Below, in pieces: positions 1 to 8,907 of a DNA stretch of 64,000 bases. This stretch comes from Prevotellaceae bacterium UBA4359 (GTDB lineage: Bacteria; Bacteroidota; Bacteroidia; Bacteroidales; Bacteroidaceae). Under the pieces are notes generated by a model that saw only the letters and a list, made by a program, of their open reading frames with translations, did no database searches and was not told the origin of the DNA. Every line of letters begins with the position of its first letter. Within the stretch, counting starts at the first letter, position 1. The stretch spans positions 60,663 through 124,662 of the forward strand of contig DGSP01000025.1 in NCBI GenBank assembly GCA_002393555.1. The letters are read 5' to 3'. A program made the translations under genes and the position numbers.

Positions 1-3000
1 GAGATGGGGTGTGCCTGCCACGATGAGCCGCTTGCCTTGCGACTTGGTTTGTGAGGCCATGACGTAGGCTTTGAGTGGGGGTATGTCGTAGTAGGTCTGG
101 TCGTAGAGGAGGGTGAAGGTGAGCGACTTGAGGGCATCGGTGTTTTCGTTGACGAAGGTGAGGTTCTGGGGGGTGAAGAGGTAGGAGGCTTTGCCTTCGT
201 TGTCGAGTTGGATGGAGTCGGAGTGTTCGGCACTGATGAGTCCGTTGTGCACATAGACAGTGCCACCGCTGAGGAGCACGATGTCGTCGGGGGTGTCTTT
301 CACCACATTATTATAATAATATTCCTCACGAGCCGAGAGGGTGAGCAGAGTGGGACTGTTGGCCATGAAGACTGGGTGGCCAAGGCTATACTGGTTGTTC
401 TTCCAGAGTTGCACGGTCACGTCCTTGCCCAGATTGTCTTGCGCCTTGTAGGTCTTGATGCCGTAGTAGCGTTCGAGGGTGCCTGTGAACTGCTCGTAGG
501 TGAGGGTGGCGGGCTGGTGGTAGATGCGGTTGTAGGTGATGGTGTCGCCTACGACGGCATCGGAGAGGTCAAGGGTTTCGCCTACTTTTCCTGCTTGGAA
601 GAGGGTGGCGTAGCCGTTGCAGTGGATGTCGGTGACTTTGTACTTGACGGGGATGAAGGGAACTTGGAACTCGCCTGTCTTGTTGTCGGGCGAGATGACG
701 ATGGTGTGGCGGTTGGACACGACACGGGTGGTGTCGGTGCGTCCGTGGAAATAGAGCGAGTCGCGCATTCGCACGGTTTCGTCTTTGGGGTCGCGCACTA
801 TCCATGAGGCGTTGTCGCCTTCGAGTTGGAGGACGATGCGGATGCTGTCGCCGAGGTTGTTCTTTGAGAGCGACTTGCCCAGTGGCAGGGTGCCTTGGTC
901 TTTGCCTCCGACCACACGGCCTCGCAGGATGACGCGGGTCTGGTCCCAGAGGTGTTGTTCGTAGATGTTCTTGTTGAAGTTGTAGAGGGTGGAGTCGGCA
1001 CCTGCGGGTGCGTCGTGGTTGATGAGGAAACCGTTGTCGGCAAAGACGTGGCCTGTCTTCACCACTTGCACGGTGTGTGCGCCCTTGGGGATGCTGATAG
1101 AGAATTCGCCTGCACTGTTGGTGGTGACGGGTTTGCCTTTGTCGGCTCCAGAACTCTTGGTGATGGTCTGGCCGTCGAGTTTGAACTGTGCTCCGAGAAC
1201 GGGGATGCTGGAGCCTGAGTAGAGGACTACTCCTGAGTAGATGCAGAAATCCTCCACAAAGAAGTTGAGGTCGGAGGTCAGGTTGCTACGGTCGGTGAAG
1301 TTGACGGTGCGTGTGCCCACAGAGCCTTCATCGCCCTTGCGGGTGACGGTGATGTCGTAACTGCCTGCTGTCTGATAGACGAGTCCGCCGATTTGGTAGA
1401 AGCCTGACTCGTCGGTGACGGTGCTCAGGGTCACGCCATTGAGTATATGGGATGACTTGACGGGTTCTGCCACCACGGTGGCTCCTGCCACTGCCGTGCC
1501 ATCGGCCAGACGCACATAGCCCTGCACCATGCCTGTGGGGGCGCAGTGGCCATCGGTCTCGGCTGTGGTGAGGTGCTGGCCTTCGCAATCAACCACTGCC
1601 TCCACACGATAGATGTAGGTGTGTTGGGGCTGCGGATGGGTGTCAATGTATTGTGTCTGCTGATAGTTGGTCACGAGGGTATCGACCTTGTGGGTGGTGT
1701 CGGCCTTGTCGCGACGCAGCACACGGAAATAATCGACGGGCAGGTTGTTGGTAGTCCAGTTGAGTTGCACGGAGGCTTGCTGCTCGGTGGCACTCACTCC
1801 TGTGACCTTACCATTGAGGTTGAACTCATAGTTGGCAGCGTCGCCTTTCTCGGTCTTGCGGGCAGGGGTCTCGTAGGAGTCTTCGCGGCTGTTCAGTCCG
1901 ATGTAGAGCGGTGACTGGTCGCGTTTGAGCACAAGGCTGAACTGGTAATCCACGCAGGTGTTGGTGAGTGAGAGGGAGGCTTTCCCTGCCTTCACCTCGT
2001 CAGCACTGAGGTTGCGCTGGGTGGTGCGCACCACTTGGCCAGAGGCGGCAATCATCTGGGTGTGGAGTTCGATTTTGGCTCGTTCATCCCACAGGGCGAT
2101 GTCGCCAGTGTCCTGCTCTTCTTTTTCGACGATGGCGACGGACTTCATCACGGGCACTACCCCACTCTCTGTGAGTTCCCATCCGCTGCCCTGATTGTCG
2201 GTGTTCAGTTTTGCCAGAAGGTCTTGGCGGTCTTTGAGTGTGGCCACGGAGTGCTGGATTCCCTGTTCTGTACCGATGGCTTGGGTGTAGTAGGTTTGGG
2301 AGAGGGAGGGGGAGTAATAGCCTCGGACGATGGTGAAGGTGGAGTTGGTGTTGACATCAACCTTCTGGGGTGCCACCAAGCAGTGGTCGTAGGTGTGATT
2401 GCGCAGGTAGGTCCAGCCGACGAGTCCGCCCCATGAGTCGGTGGTATTGCCAATGAAGGCTCCGTCGAAGAGACAGTTTTTCAGGGTGTAGGTGGTGTTG
2501 GCGGTGGAGTTCATCAGCGCACCTATCAGACCGCCGTGTGTACCGTCGCCTGTCAGGGTGGAGTTGATGGTGACTGAGGACCAGCAGTTTTCCATCGTGA
2601 AGGCCTGACTGCTGCCTTCGTCCAACACCTTGCCGACCACTCCACCTGCAAACTTGCAGTTGGTGGTGATGGTTCCGAGGGTGTGCAGGTTCTTGAAAGC
2701 GGCGTTGTTGCCCACAAAGGCGAAGGGGGCAGCAGGATGGTTGGCTATGTCCTTGTCTGCCATGTCGGCATTCACGTCCATCTGGTAGTTGACGGTCAGC
2801 GTGTGGCCATTGCCGTCGAATGTGCCCCGATAGGGGTTGGTGGCGGTGCCCACCATCGTCTGGCTATCCAGCACGAGGTTGGCTATCATCACGGCATTGA
2901 GTTGGGGCTGGCCTCCGTTGACCATCTGGGCAAACGCTTCCCAGTCTTGTGGGCTGCGGAGGATGTATCTCCCTTCGGCATCGTAGCGGCTGATGGGGGT

Positions 3001-4308
3001 GTTGCTCATCTTCCACTGGAGGGTGACGCTATGCTGGTCGTTGACACCCCAGTTGGTGTCTTTGGTCACGGTGGCAGTGCCCACGTAGGGCAGGTAGTAG
3101 GTGTGGGTGATTTCGGTCTGGGCCATTCCTGCGGCATCTGTCCATCCCCACATGGCGGTGCTGGTACGGCGTACCCTGTAGAAGACTGAGCCGGGCTGAT
3201 AGACTGAGGGGAGCATCTCATCGACAAAACTGTAAGTCTTTGTCCCCTGCTCGTAGGTGAGTTGTCCGGCACTCTGCCAGTCGGAGTCGGAGATGGGGTT
3301 GCCCACGCATCGCTGGATTTCCCATAAGTCGGCATCCATCACATCCTTGTAGAGGTGGTCGGATACTGTCCACTTCAACAGGGCGGTGCCGTTGGTCTGG
3401 AGGGTGGCAGTCAGGTCTTTCGGGGTGTGAAGAATGGGCAGGTCGATGGGTACAGACTCTGTGGTGCGCTCGTTTTTCTCCGTGTCCAGATAGACCACCT
3501 CGATGTAGCAGGTGCGGATGGGCTTGTCGTAGGGCAGATAGACGAAGTCGCTGGCTGCCGCTTTCAGGGTGCTGGTCTGCTGCTTGTTCTCGCTGTCGGT
3601 GTAGTGGAGGGTGACGCTCTGGATGTTGGCGGCAGCGACCATCCAAGGCACCATGATGTTGCCGGCGTTGGCTCGTTCGTAGGCGAGCATCGGGGTCATC
3701 ATTTCGGGAATGGCGAGTTCCTGCATCGCGCTGATGTCGAACTGCTGGCTCTCCAGCCCCTGCACTTGCTCGTCGCTACGTGAGTTGCCGTCGCGCTTCA
3801 CATAGTAACTGAATTTCAGCGTCTTGCCACGCATTTCGTTGGGGACAGTCCACTCGGCCTCCACATAGAAATAGGTCTGCCGTGTGTTCGGACGATAGAT
3901 CTTGATGACTCGCTCGGCTGTGCCGACCACCTCATTGCCATAGTCAACACCACGAAGAATCATGACCTTGCCTCCCACGCCTGTGGAGAATCGGGCATCG
4001 TTGTAGGTGTGGTTATTGTCAATGTCGCGCTCGGCGGCATAGTGCAGCACGGTCTTGGTGCTCCCATCCACAGTCACATAGACATTGCCGTCATAGACCC
4101 AGCAGTCGGCTCCATCGCAGTCGTAGATGGGCAATTTCATCTTTATCTTGTTGGGTGCCTGATAGATGATGCTATAGTTGTAGGTCTCATCCACATAGGT
4201 GGCATGCACCGCCGTGGGCAGCAGCCAGAGGATGAATAGCAGGACGGACACGCTCAAGAAATGCACTATCAGTGAGGGCTGTCTTGTGTTTGCAGATAGG
4301 GTGTTCAT
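1..4308 (-). CDS. Giant secreted modular surface protein (C-terminus beyond window)
   Basis: An open minus-strand frame begins at the ATG at 4308 and stays open to base 1, giving 1436 codons with no stop in view. Residues 1-36 look like a long signal peptide (SVSVLLFILWLLPTAVHA). About 150-400 are beta-rich, fibronectin-III-like segments. About 445-640 contain GLUG-type/beta-helix repeats (FDGNGHTLTV, then GGVVG, GGLIG, GGLVG at about 554, 593 and 628). A further Fn3-like segment is near 840 (VQLNWTTNNLPVDYFRVLRR). From about 930 there are carboxypeptidase-regulatory-like beta-sandwiches (VQGYVRLADGTAVAGATV, later YSGVVLYSGSSIPVLGAQF). The build resembles large exported Bacteroidetes adhesin-like proteins, often type IX secretion cargo. 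The C-terminal sorting domain would lie off the window, so the secretion route is inferred. A promoter box lies at 4345-4352. No enzymatic domain was recognised. Confidence 0.85.
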   Translation of the reverse strand, partial: MNTLSANTRQPSLIVHFLSVSVLLFILWLLPTAVHATYVDETYNYSIIYQAPNKIKMKLPIYDCDGADCWVYDGNVYVTVDGSTKTVLHYAAERDIDNNHTYNDARFSTGVGGKVMILRGVDYGNEVVGTAERVIKIYRPNTRQTYFYVEAEWTVPNEMRGKTLKFSYYVKRDGNSRSDEQVQGLESQQFDISAMQELAIPEMMTPMLAYERANAGNIMVPWMVAAANIQSVTLHYTDSENKQQTSTLKAAASDFVYLPYDKPIRTCYIEVVYLDTEKNERTTESVPIDLPILHTPKDLTATLQTNGTALLKWTVSDHLYKDVMDADLWEIQRCVGNPISDSDWQSAGQLTYEQGTKTYSFVDEMLPSVYQPGSVFYRVRRTSTAMWGWTDAAGMAQTEITHTYYLPYVGTATVTKDTNWGVNDQHSVTLQWKMSNTPISRYDAEGRYILRSPQDWEAFAQMVNGGQPQLNAVMIANLVLDSQTMVGTATNPYRGTFDGNGHTLTVNYQMDVNADMADKDIANHPAAPFAFVGNNAAFKNLHTLGTITTNCKFAGGVVGKVLDEGSSQAFTMENCWSSVTINSTLTGDGTHGGLIGALMNSTANTTYTLKNCLFDGAFIGNTTDSWGGLVGWTYLRNHTYDHCLVAPQKVDVNTNSTFTIVRGYYSPSLSQTYYTQAIGTEQGIQHSVATLKDRQDLLAKLNTDNQGSGWELTESGVVPVMKSVAIVEKEEQDTGDIALWDERAKIELHTQMIAASGQVVRTTQRNLSADEVKAGKASLSLTNTCVDYQFSLVLKRDQSPLYIGLNSREDSYETPARKTEKGDAANYEFNLNGKVTGVSATEQQASVQLNWTTNNLPVDYFRVLRRDKADTTHKVDTLVTNYQQTQYIDTHPQPQHTYIYRVEAVVDCEGQHLTTAETDGHCAPTGMVQGYVRLADGTAVAGATVVAEPVKSSHILNGVTLSTVTDESGFYQIGGLVYQTAGSYDITVTRKGDEGSVGTRTVNFTDRSNLTSDLNFFVEDFCIYSGVVLYSGSSIPVLGAQFKLDGQTITKSSGADKGKPVTTNSAGEFSISIPKGAHTVQVVKTGHVFADNGFLINHDAPAGADSTLYNFNKNIYEQHLWDQTRVILRGRVVGGKDQGTLPLGKSLSKNNLGDSIRIVLQLEGDNASWIVRDPKDETVRMRDSLYFHGRTDTTRVVSNRHTIVISPDNKTGEFQVPFIPVKYKVTDIHCNGYATLFQAGKVGETLDLSDAVVGDTITYNRIYHQPATLTYEQFTGTLERYYGIKTYKAQDNLGKDVTVQLWKNNQYSLGHPVFMANSPTLLTLSAREEYYYNNVVKDTPDDIVLLSGGTVYVHNGLISAEHSDSIQLDNEGKASYLFTPQNLTFVNENTDALKSLTFTLLYDQTYYDIPPLKAYVMASQTKSQGKRLIVAGTPHL

Positions 4309-4344
4309 TGTATTTCAATTAAATAAGTTGACCAAATTTTGGGG

Positions 4345-4352
4345 CAAATATA
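4345..4352 (-). promoter_or_regulatory. Putative -7 box for the giant secreted protein
   Basis: On the minus strand this reads TATATTTG, matching the Bacteroidetes -7 consensus TAnnTTTG, 36 bases upstream of the ATG at 4308. No clear -33 TTTG is present at the expected distance. Confidence 0.5.
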
Positions 4353-4466
4353 CACAAAAAACGTGATTTCCCCACCATAGGTTTCCAAAAATATCCAATT
4401 ATTGTCACAAAATCCCCCCCCTCCTCACATATTTTATATTTTAAGTTTCGGATGTTCTGCTTTGTT

Positions 4467-4515
4467 GGAGTTAAAGGAGTTAAAGGGAGTTAGAAGGAGT
4501 TAGAAGGAGTTAAAG
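4467..4515. repeat. Tandem GGAGTTA array, five units
   Basis: Five consecutive 9-10 bp units begin with GGAGTTA at 4467, 4476, 4486, 4496 and 4506 (spacers AA, AAG, GAA, GAA, AAG). The first 26 bases are repeated in reverse complement at 4599-4624 with a single mismatch, making a large inverted repeat around a loop rich in GTTAGGG-like steps (about 4533-4568). The 526-base gap 4309-4834 otherwise holds only the two promoters listed. Confidence 0.85.
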
Positions 4516-4598
4516 CCGAATGTCATGCTGCTGTTAAGGTTTGGGTTAGCGTTAGAGTTAGGGTTAAAGTATCGGCCTCTAACTCATGAGTGAAGCGA

Positions 4599-4624
4599 TA
4601 ACTCCCTCTAACTCCTTTAACTCC
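4599..4624. repeat. Right arm of 26-bp inverted repeat (partner 4467-4492)
   Basis: The 26 bases are the reverse complement of 4467-4492 with one mismatch. Arms are separated by 106 bases, too far for a classical terminator, but the paired form could make a long hairpin between the divergent genes at 4308 and 4835. Confidence 0.8.
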
Positions 4625-4726
4625 CCAGAACTCAACTTCCGAAAGTTGAGTGATATTCCTCTGTTGAGTGATATACTCACAACGGATGGAATAGTTGCCA
4701 TTTTGTATGTTTTCTTCCATTTTTTC

Positions 4727-4756
4727 TTTGCCTGCAAGATTTTTTGTGTAACTTTG
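4727..4756 (+). promoter_or_regulatory. Putative Bacteroidetes promoter for the 70-aa gene
   Basis: TTTG at 4727-4730 is followed after 18 bases by TAACTTTG at 4749-4756, close to the consensus -33 TTTG / -7 TAnnTTTG pair. It lies 78 bases before the ATG at 4835. Confidence 0.6.
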
Positions 4757-4834
4757 CAGCGATTGCTTGAATAAGCACAAACACGAAATCAAAACACAAG
4801 TCTTTTAACTCTCTAACTACCAAGTTTTCTACTG

Positions 4835-5047
4835 ATGGCTAAATTTCATTCTTCTTGGCTGAAAAGGGTGCTGACGATGGGACACCCTTACAAAAAATCG
4901 TCGCATCGGAAAATCTATGAGGAGATTGCCGAAACGAGCGGATGCACTCCCGACCGTGTGTATGAACTGGCGCATGGGGACAGGTGCAGGAGGTTCACCG
5001 ACGAGGCGGCTCTCTCGGAACTGATGCGTCTGGGCATCGTGAGGTAG
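4835..5047 (+). CDS. Small basic protein of unknown function (70 aa)
   Basis: The frame starts at ATG 4835 behind a good promoter and ends seven bases before the convergent EamA gene. The product is basic and mostly helical in appearance, with no signal peptide or membrane segment. The N-terminal part is rich in Lys/His/Ser (GHPYKKSSHRKIYEEIAE). It continues with GCTPDRVYELAHGDRC and an acidic/hydrophobic helix ending LSELMRLGIVR. The middle could suit a small nucleic-acid-binding helix bundle, but no family was recognised. The promoter, start and lack of conflict with a stronger frame support a real gene; function is unknown. Confidence 0.6.
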   Translation: MAKFHSSWLKRVLTMGHPYKKSSHRKIYEEIAETSGCTPDRVYELAHGDRCRRFTDEAALSELMRLGIVR

Positions 5048-5054
5048 GCTGTGG

Positions 5055-5978
5055 CTACACGAAGAAGAGGGTGACTCCGACCACACTGATGATGGCTCCG
5101 ACCACTTCGAGAGGGGTAATCCGCTGACGGAAGTAGTACCACGAAGGCAGGAGGATGAGGACGGGGGTCATCGCCATGATGGTCTGGGCGATGCCTGTGG
5201 AGGTGTAGAGCGTGGCCATGAGCGACAAACTAACTCCGAGAAAGGGACCTGTGAGGGTGGCGACGAGGGCGAAGAGCATGCCTCGGCGGTCGTGGCTGAC
5301 AGCGACTATCTGACGTGTCTTGCCTGTGAGGAGCATAACGAGGGTGAAGCCCACGAGGCCTGTCACGGCACGGATGAAGGTGCTGGAGAAGGGCATGAGG
5401 GTGAGGGCTTCGGGAGTGGTAATCAGTGTTTCATAATGGGTCATGCCCACCTTGCTGAGCACGAGGCCGATGCCTTGTCCCATGCCTGCGCCGATGCCGA
5501 AAAGAATGCCTTTGAGGGGGAGTTTGAGGCTGAGAGTGTGATGTTCACCACCTCGTGAAAGTACGCTCAGACCGATGCCGAACATAGTGACGAGCATGCC
5601 TACGATGGCGAGTGGTGACATGGTCTCGCCCAGCAGGATGAAGCCGAACAGGGCGGCAGCGGCTGGGGCGAGGGTCATGAAGAGTTGGCCGAATCGGCTG
5701 CCCATGAGCAGGTAGGAATTGAAGAGGCAGTAGTCACCCAACACATAGCCCACAAAACCTGAGAGCGAGAGCCACAGCCAGGTCTCGCCGTCGGCATCTT
5801 GCGGCCAGGGCTGTCCGCACACCACCCACATCAGAATGGCCAGAAAGGCCAACGACATGAGCATACGAACGACGTTCAGCCCCAAGGGCGAAAGCCGCTT
5901 GCTCGCCACCTCGGCCGCCATCGCCGTGACCGTCCAAAGAAGGGTCACCAATAGTGATATCAATTCTCCTTTATACAT
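5055..5978 (-). CDS. EamA/DMT-superfamily inner-membrane transporter
   Basis: The protein is 307 aa from the ATG at 5978; the frame extends to 6017 only through a GTG that touches the previous stop, so the ATG (MYKGELISLLVTLLW) is preferred. About ten hydrophobic segments can be seen, in two halves of five as in the drug/metabolite transporter family. The typical small-residue patterns are present (VGYVLGDYCLFNSYLLMGSRFGQ; second half LFGIGAGMGQGIGLVLSK). It would export or import a small metabolite across the inner membrane; the substrate cannot be read from sequence. It lies 35 bases downstream of the GH106 gene on the same strand and is probably co-transcribed. Confidence 0.85.
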   Translation of the reverse strand: MYKGELISLLVTLLWTVTAMAAEVASKRLSPLGLNVVRMLMSLAFLAILMWVVCGQPWPQDADGETWLWLSLSGFVGYVLGDYCLFNSYLLMGSRFGQLFMTLAPAAAALFGFILLGETMSPLAIVGMLVTMFGIGLSVLSRGGEHHTLSLKLPLKGILFGIGAGMGQGIGLVLSKVGMTHYETLITTPEALTLMPFSSTFIRAVTGLVGFTLVMLLTGKTRQIVAVSHDRRGMLFALVATLTGPFLGVSLSLMATLYTSTGIAQTIMAMTPVLILLPSWYYFRQRITPLEVVGAIISVVGVTLFFV

Positions 5979-6013
5979 TGTGTCTGTGTGAAATGAACAG
6001 ATAAAGGGTGGAA

Positions 6014-8578
6014 TCACTCCACCTCACAAGGAATGAGTCTGACTTCGCTGTTCAGACCCGAAGGAACGGTCTGCCACGTGCCGTAGAGGTCGCGCTTGTA
6101 GTTGAGATCGACCACGTTGATTTCCTTAAACTTGCGCCACTCCACCCCGTCGCGGTCGAGTTTGGCAATGCGGTTGGCTGGCAGATTGGCCACCTCCACT
6201 TCGAGGGTGTTTTTGCCATTGTGCAGAAGGGAGGTGATGTCGATGCGGAAGGGCACAGCGAAGAGGGTGCCGGCATCCTGACCATTGACCAGCACACGGG
6301 CTGTCTCGCGCACATCGCCGAGGTCAAGGAGGTAAGCCGTGGCAGGCTGGAGGCTGGGCAGGTCGATGGTGGTCTTATACACACCCGTGGCCATCGTCTC
6401 GTTCAGCACGTCCTCGCCCAGGGCTGTCCAGGGTTTGGGTGCGCCGTCCATCTCGTAGGTCTTTTCAATCTTGACAGGAGCAGACTCCTTGAACGCAAGG
6501 GTCCAACCTGTCAGGCTCTGTGCCTTGGCCATGTTGGCTTTCAGATATTTGTGAGGTTTCAGCGTCTCGGCAGTGCCATCCGTGTAGGTGCGGATGATGA
6601 TGCTCTCGCCACTGGCCAACTGCACTCTCACACGTCCCTGTGCATCGGTCTTGGCAAGGTCTATCTGGCCGTTCATCGGGTTGTAGAACACCACCTGCTT
6701 GGCCTTCACCCCGAGGGTGACATAGGTGTCGATGTCGCGTCCCTGCAGGTTGGACACAAAGTAGTGGTAGCCATTAGCGTTGCTGCGACGAATGCAACTC
6801 AAGCCCTGCTCCAGACGCATCGGCTCCTTGCGGGCTTCGCTGAACTGAAGGCCTGCACTGTAGTTGGGCGAGGTGACGATGCTACCCTTGCCCCACACCG
6901 TGCGCATGGCTTCTGTGGGATGGAACGACACGGTCTGCTGCAACTGCTGGACGAGTGCCAAAAACTCCGACTGCTCGGCTGTCTTGCCATAGCCTGGCAC
7001 CGACAGCGGAAGGGAGCGGACGAACATCACTTGCCCACCCTGTTCGGCTATCTGCATGAGGCGGCGGAGTGTGGCCACTGGCATGAAGCGCACATCGGGG
7101 ATGATGATGGTGGCATAGCGGCGAGTCACCTCGTCCTGCTGCAAGTATCGATCCGACACATAATCCACGTCGTAGCCATTCTTGATGATGGTCTGCACGG
7201 TCTCGATAAACTTCGGCGCGCGCTTCTCCATCGAGTGGATGTCGAAGAGTGCCACGGTGCCGGGTTGGTCGTAGAGCATATCGTAGTAGGGCAGATAGAC
7301 CAGCACGTCGTTGTCGGGTTCGCCCCACTGGAGGAAAGCCTGCGAGCGTTGGATATACTGCGAGAAGGCGGGCATGGCCGACCACCAATTGTTGGCCGGA
7401 CTCATATCCACACTGGCATAGAACCTCCACCCTGGCCACTCAGCCCCACGAGGCGAATAGCACGAGCCGTGGAAGAAGATGTGGTTGACACCCGAGAGGA
7501 ACATGAGGTCGAGGTCGGGCTTGCACTGGGAGAGCGAGGTGCGGAAGTGTTCGGTCAGCCACGTGAAGGTTTCCGAGGAGGTGTATCGTTTGCCCGAGAT
7601 GTGGGCAGCCGAAGAGGCATATTTGAGCATGGAGATGTCGGAAAAGTTCTTCTTGGTGAAGCCCTCATCCTTGCGCAGCCCCTTGATGCCGAAGTCGCTC
7701 AGGCCGAAGCCTTCACACTCGGGAATATCGACCGCAGCATAGACATCGAGCAGGTTGGCAGGGCTGCCGTGCGCCTGATTGCGCGTCTGGCTCCCGTGCT
7801 TGTGTGCCCAGTCGGTCCACTGCATGGTGAAGTTCTCCAGCAGCAGGTCGCCCAGCGTCTCGCGGTAGTCGCTCACGATGCGGCGGTCGGCATCGGTGCG
7901 GAGGGAGTCGGCCTTGTTCAGTATGTAGGTGAAGGGGCCGAGGTCGTAGCCGCGCCTACGCTGAAACTCCTCATAGAGCGTGGGAGTCCAGTCGGCACCA
8001 TAGACCTCGTAGGAGTCGTTGAACATATTCTTCGGGAAAGGCACCCCCTGATGGGCAAAGGCGGTGTCGAAGCGTTCGAAATAACGTGCCACGGCCCCAC
8101 GGTCGAAGTGGTCGATGACGTAGCCCTCACCACCCGGCGCAGCACGTTTCACCTTCTGCTTCGTCAGTCCCAGCGTGGCATCCTGATTGGCATCGAACAC
8201 AATCTTCTTGGCCGCATCCTCTTCCGTCACCAGCGGCCCACCGAAAGGCCAGCCTGTGCCAGTGGCCATGTCGGTCTCGATGCCCAACTCCGCCCCACGC
8301 GTCTCCACATAGTGCAGCATCCGCATCCACCGGGGCGAGAGATAGGCGATGTCGTTGGCATCGTTGCCTTTCACCCCATAGATGGGCGTGATTTCCACAC
8401 CGCCAATGCCCACACGGGCCAGTTCGGAGAGGTTATAGTCCAGCCCTGCCGAATCGACGGCACTGCCCAGCCACCACCAACGGGTGTAGGGCTTGGCCTC
8501 CTGCGGGATGGGGAGCCACTGCTGGGCATTGGCACTCATGGCAAAGAGGAACAAAAGAAAGAGCGATTCAACCTTCAT
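6014..8578 (-). CDS. GH106-like alpha-L-rhamnosidase, secreted
   Basis: The protein is 854 aa from the ATG at 8578. The signal peptide is MKVESLFLLFLFAMSANAQ; an in-frame ATG at 8611 is possible, but the frame further upstream lies before the predicted transcription start and is rejected. The N-terminal motif TRWWWLGSAVD...LARVGIGGVEITPIYG and the following TGTGWPFGGP are typical of the GH106/large rhamnosidase-like family. The last 150 residues form the family's galactose-binding-like beta-sandwich (YLLDLGDVRETARVLVNGQD...VPFRIDITSLLHNGKNTLEVEV). It should release alpha-linked rhamnose from pectic rhamnogalacturonan in the periplasm. The catalytic glutamates cannot be assigned without alignment. 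The RG-degrading genes at 49.9-57.1 kb suggest a shared substrate. Confidence 0.85.
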   Translation of the reverse strand: MKVESLFLLFLFAMSANAQQWLPIPQEAKPYTRWWWLGSAVDSAGLDYNLSELARVGIGGVEITPIYGVKGNDANDIAYLSPRWMRMLHYVETRGAELGIETDMATGTGWPFGGPLVTEEDAAKKIVFDANQDATLGLTKQKVKRAAPGGEGYVIDHFDRGAVARYFERFDTAFAHQGVPFPKNMFNDSYEVYGADWTPTLYEEFQRRRGYDLGPFTYILNKADSLRTDADRRIVSDYRETLGDLLLENFTMQWTDWAHKHGSQTRNQAHGSPANLLDVYAAVDIPECEGFGLSDFGIKGLRKDEGFTKKNFSDISMLKYASSAAHISGKRYTSSETFTWLTEHFRTSLSQCKPDLDLMFLSGVNHIFFHGSCYSPRGAEWPGWRFYASVDMSPANNWWSAMPAFSQYIQRSQAFLQWGEPDNDVLVYLPYYDMLYDQPGTVALFDIHSMEKRAPKFIETVQTIIKNGYDVDYVSDRYLQQDEVTRRYATIIIPDVRFMPVATLRRLMQIAEQGGQVMFVRSLPLSVPGYGKTAEQSEFLALVQQLQQTVSFHPTEAMRTVWGKGSIVTSPNYSAGLQFSEARKEPMRLEQGLSCIRRSNANGYHYFVSNLQGRDIDTYVTLGVKAKQVVFYNPMNGQIDLAKTDAQGRVRVQLASGESIIIRTYTDGTAETLKPHKYLKANMAKAQSLTGWTLAFKESAPVKIEKTYEMDGAPKPWTALGEDVLNETMATGVYKTTIDLPSLQPATAYLLDLGDVRETARVLVNGQDAGTLFAVPFRIDITSLLHNGKNTLEVEVANLPANRIAKLDRDGVEWRKFKEINVVDLNYKRDLYGTWQTVPSGLNSEVRLIPCEVE

Positions 8579-8638
8579 GGTCGGCACGGAATAGTTAGCA
8601 AATCTCTTCATTTTTCTGTAAAGCATTGGTTTCGGCCA

Positions 8639-8669
8639 CAAAGGTACGATTAAGTGAGTACAATACAAA
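8639..8669 (-). promoter_or_regulatory. Consensus promoter of the GH106 gene
   Basis: On the minus strand TTTG (8666-8669) and TACCTTTG (8639-8646) are separated by exactly 19 bases. The predicted start of transcription is near 8632, which rules out translation starts upstream of it. The spacer carries one copy of the repeat described at 8643-8816, and the -33 box overlaps a perfect 11-bp hairpin (8667-8677 with 8682-8692). Confidence 0.7.
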
Positions 8670-8816
8670 GTGAAAAACTGATTTTTCACTTTTATTGTCG
8701 AACGTGAGTACCTTGCGCGGAGCGAACGGTACGATTAAGTGAGAGAAAAAACAAATTTATTTGGATTTTCCAAACGTGAGTACTTTGCGCGGAGCGAACG
8801 GTATGATTAAGTGAGA
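8643..8816. repeat. REP-like direct repeats upstream of GH106
   Basis: A 44-bp unit at 8701-8744 recurs at 8773-8816 with two mismatches. Its last part, GGTACGATTAAGTGAG, occurs a third time at 8643-8658 inside the GH106 promoter with one or no differences. Each full unit contains the inverted ends GTACC...GGTAC around TTGCGCGGAGCGAAC, so each can fold into an imperfect hairpin. No reading frame runs through the repeats. Confidence 0.85.
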
Positions 8817-8822
8817 AAAACT

Positions 8823-8869
8823 TAGGTATAGGCGTTTAGACCGCACTCGCTTCTAAACGCCTATACCTA
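8823..8869 (-). terminator. Strong intrinsic terminator, 18-bp perfect stem
   Basis: TAGGTATAGGCGTTTAGA (8823-8840) pairs perfectly with 8852-8869 across an 11-base loop. On the minus strand the stem is followed by AAGTTTTTCTC, so it should end transcription from the FGE relic and insulate the GH106 promoter. Confidence 0.85.
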
Positions 8870-8907
8870 TTTATTTCCCCTTTCAAGTTTTCTGCCATAG
8901 GGTAAAC

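Noticed and set aside
4523..4792. Minus-strand frame ending in a Leu-Thr repeat
   Set aside because: The Leu-Thr run is the translation of the GTTAGGG-like DNA repeats; there is no promoter or start support.
6008..8653. Plus-strand open frame of about 880 codons
   Set aside because: It is antisense to the GH106 gene, has no signal or family motif, and is explained by codon bias of the real minus-strand gene.
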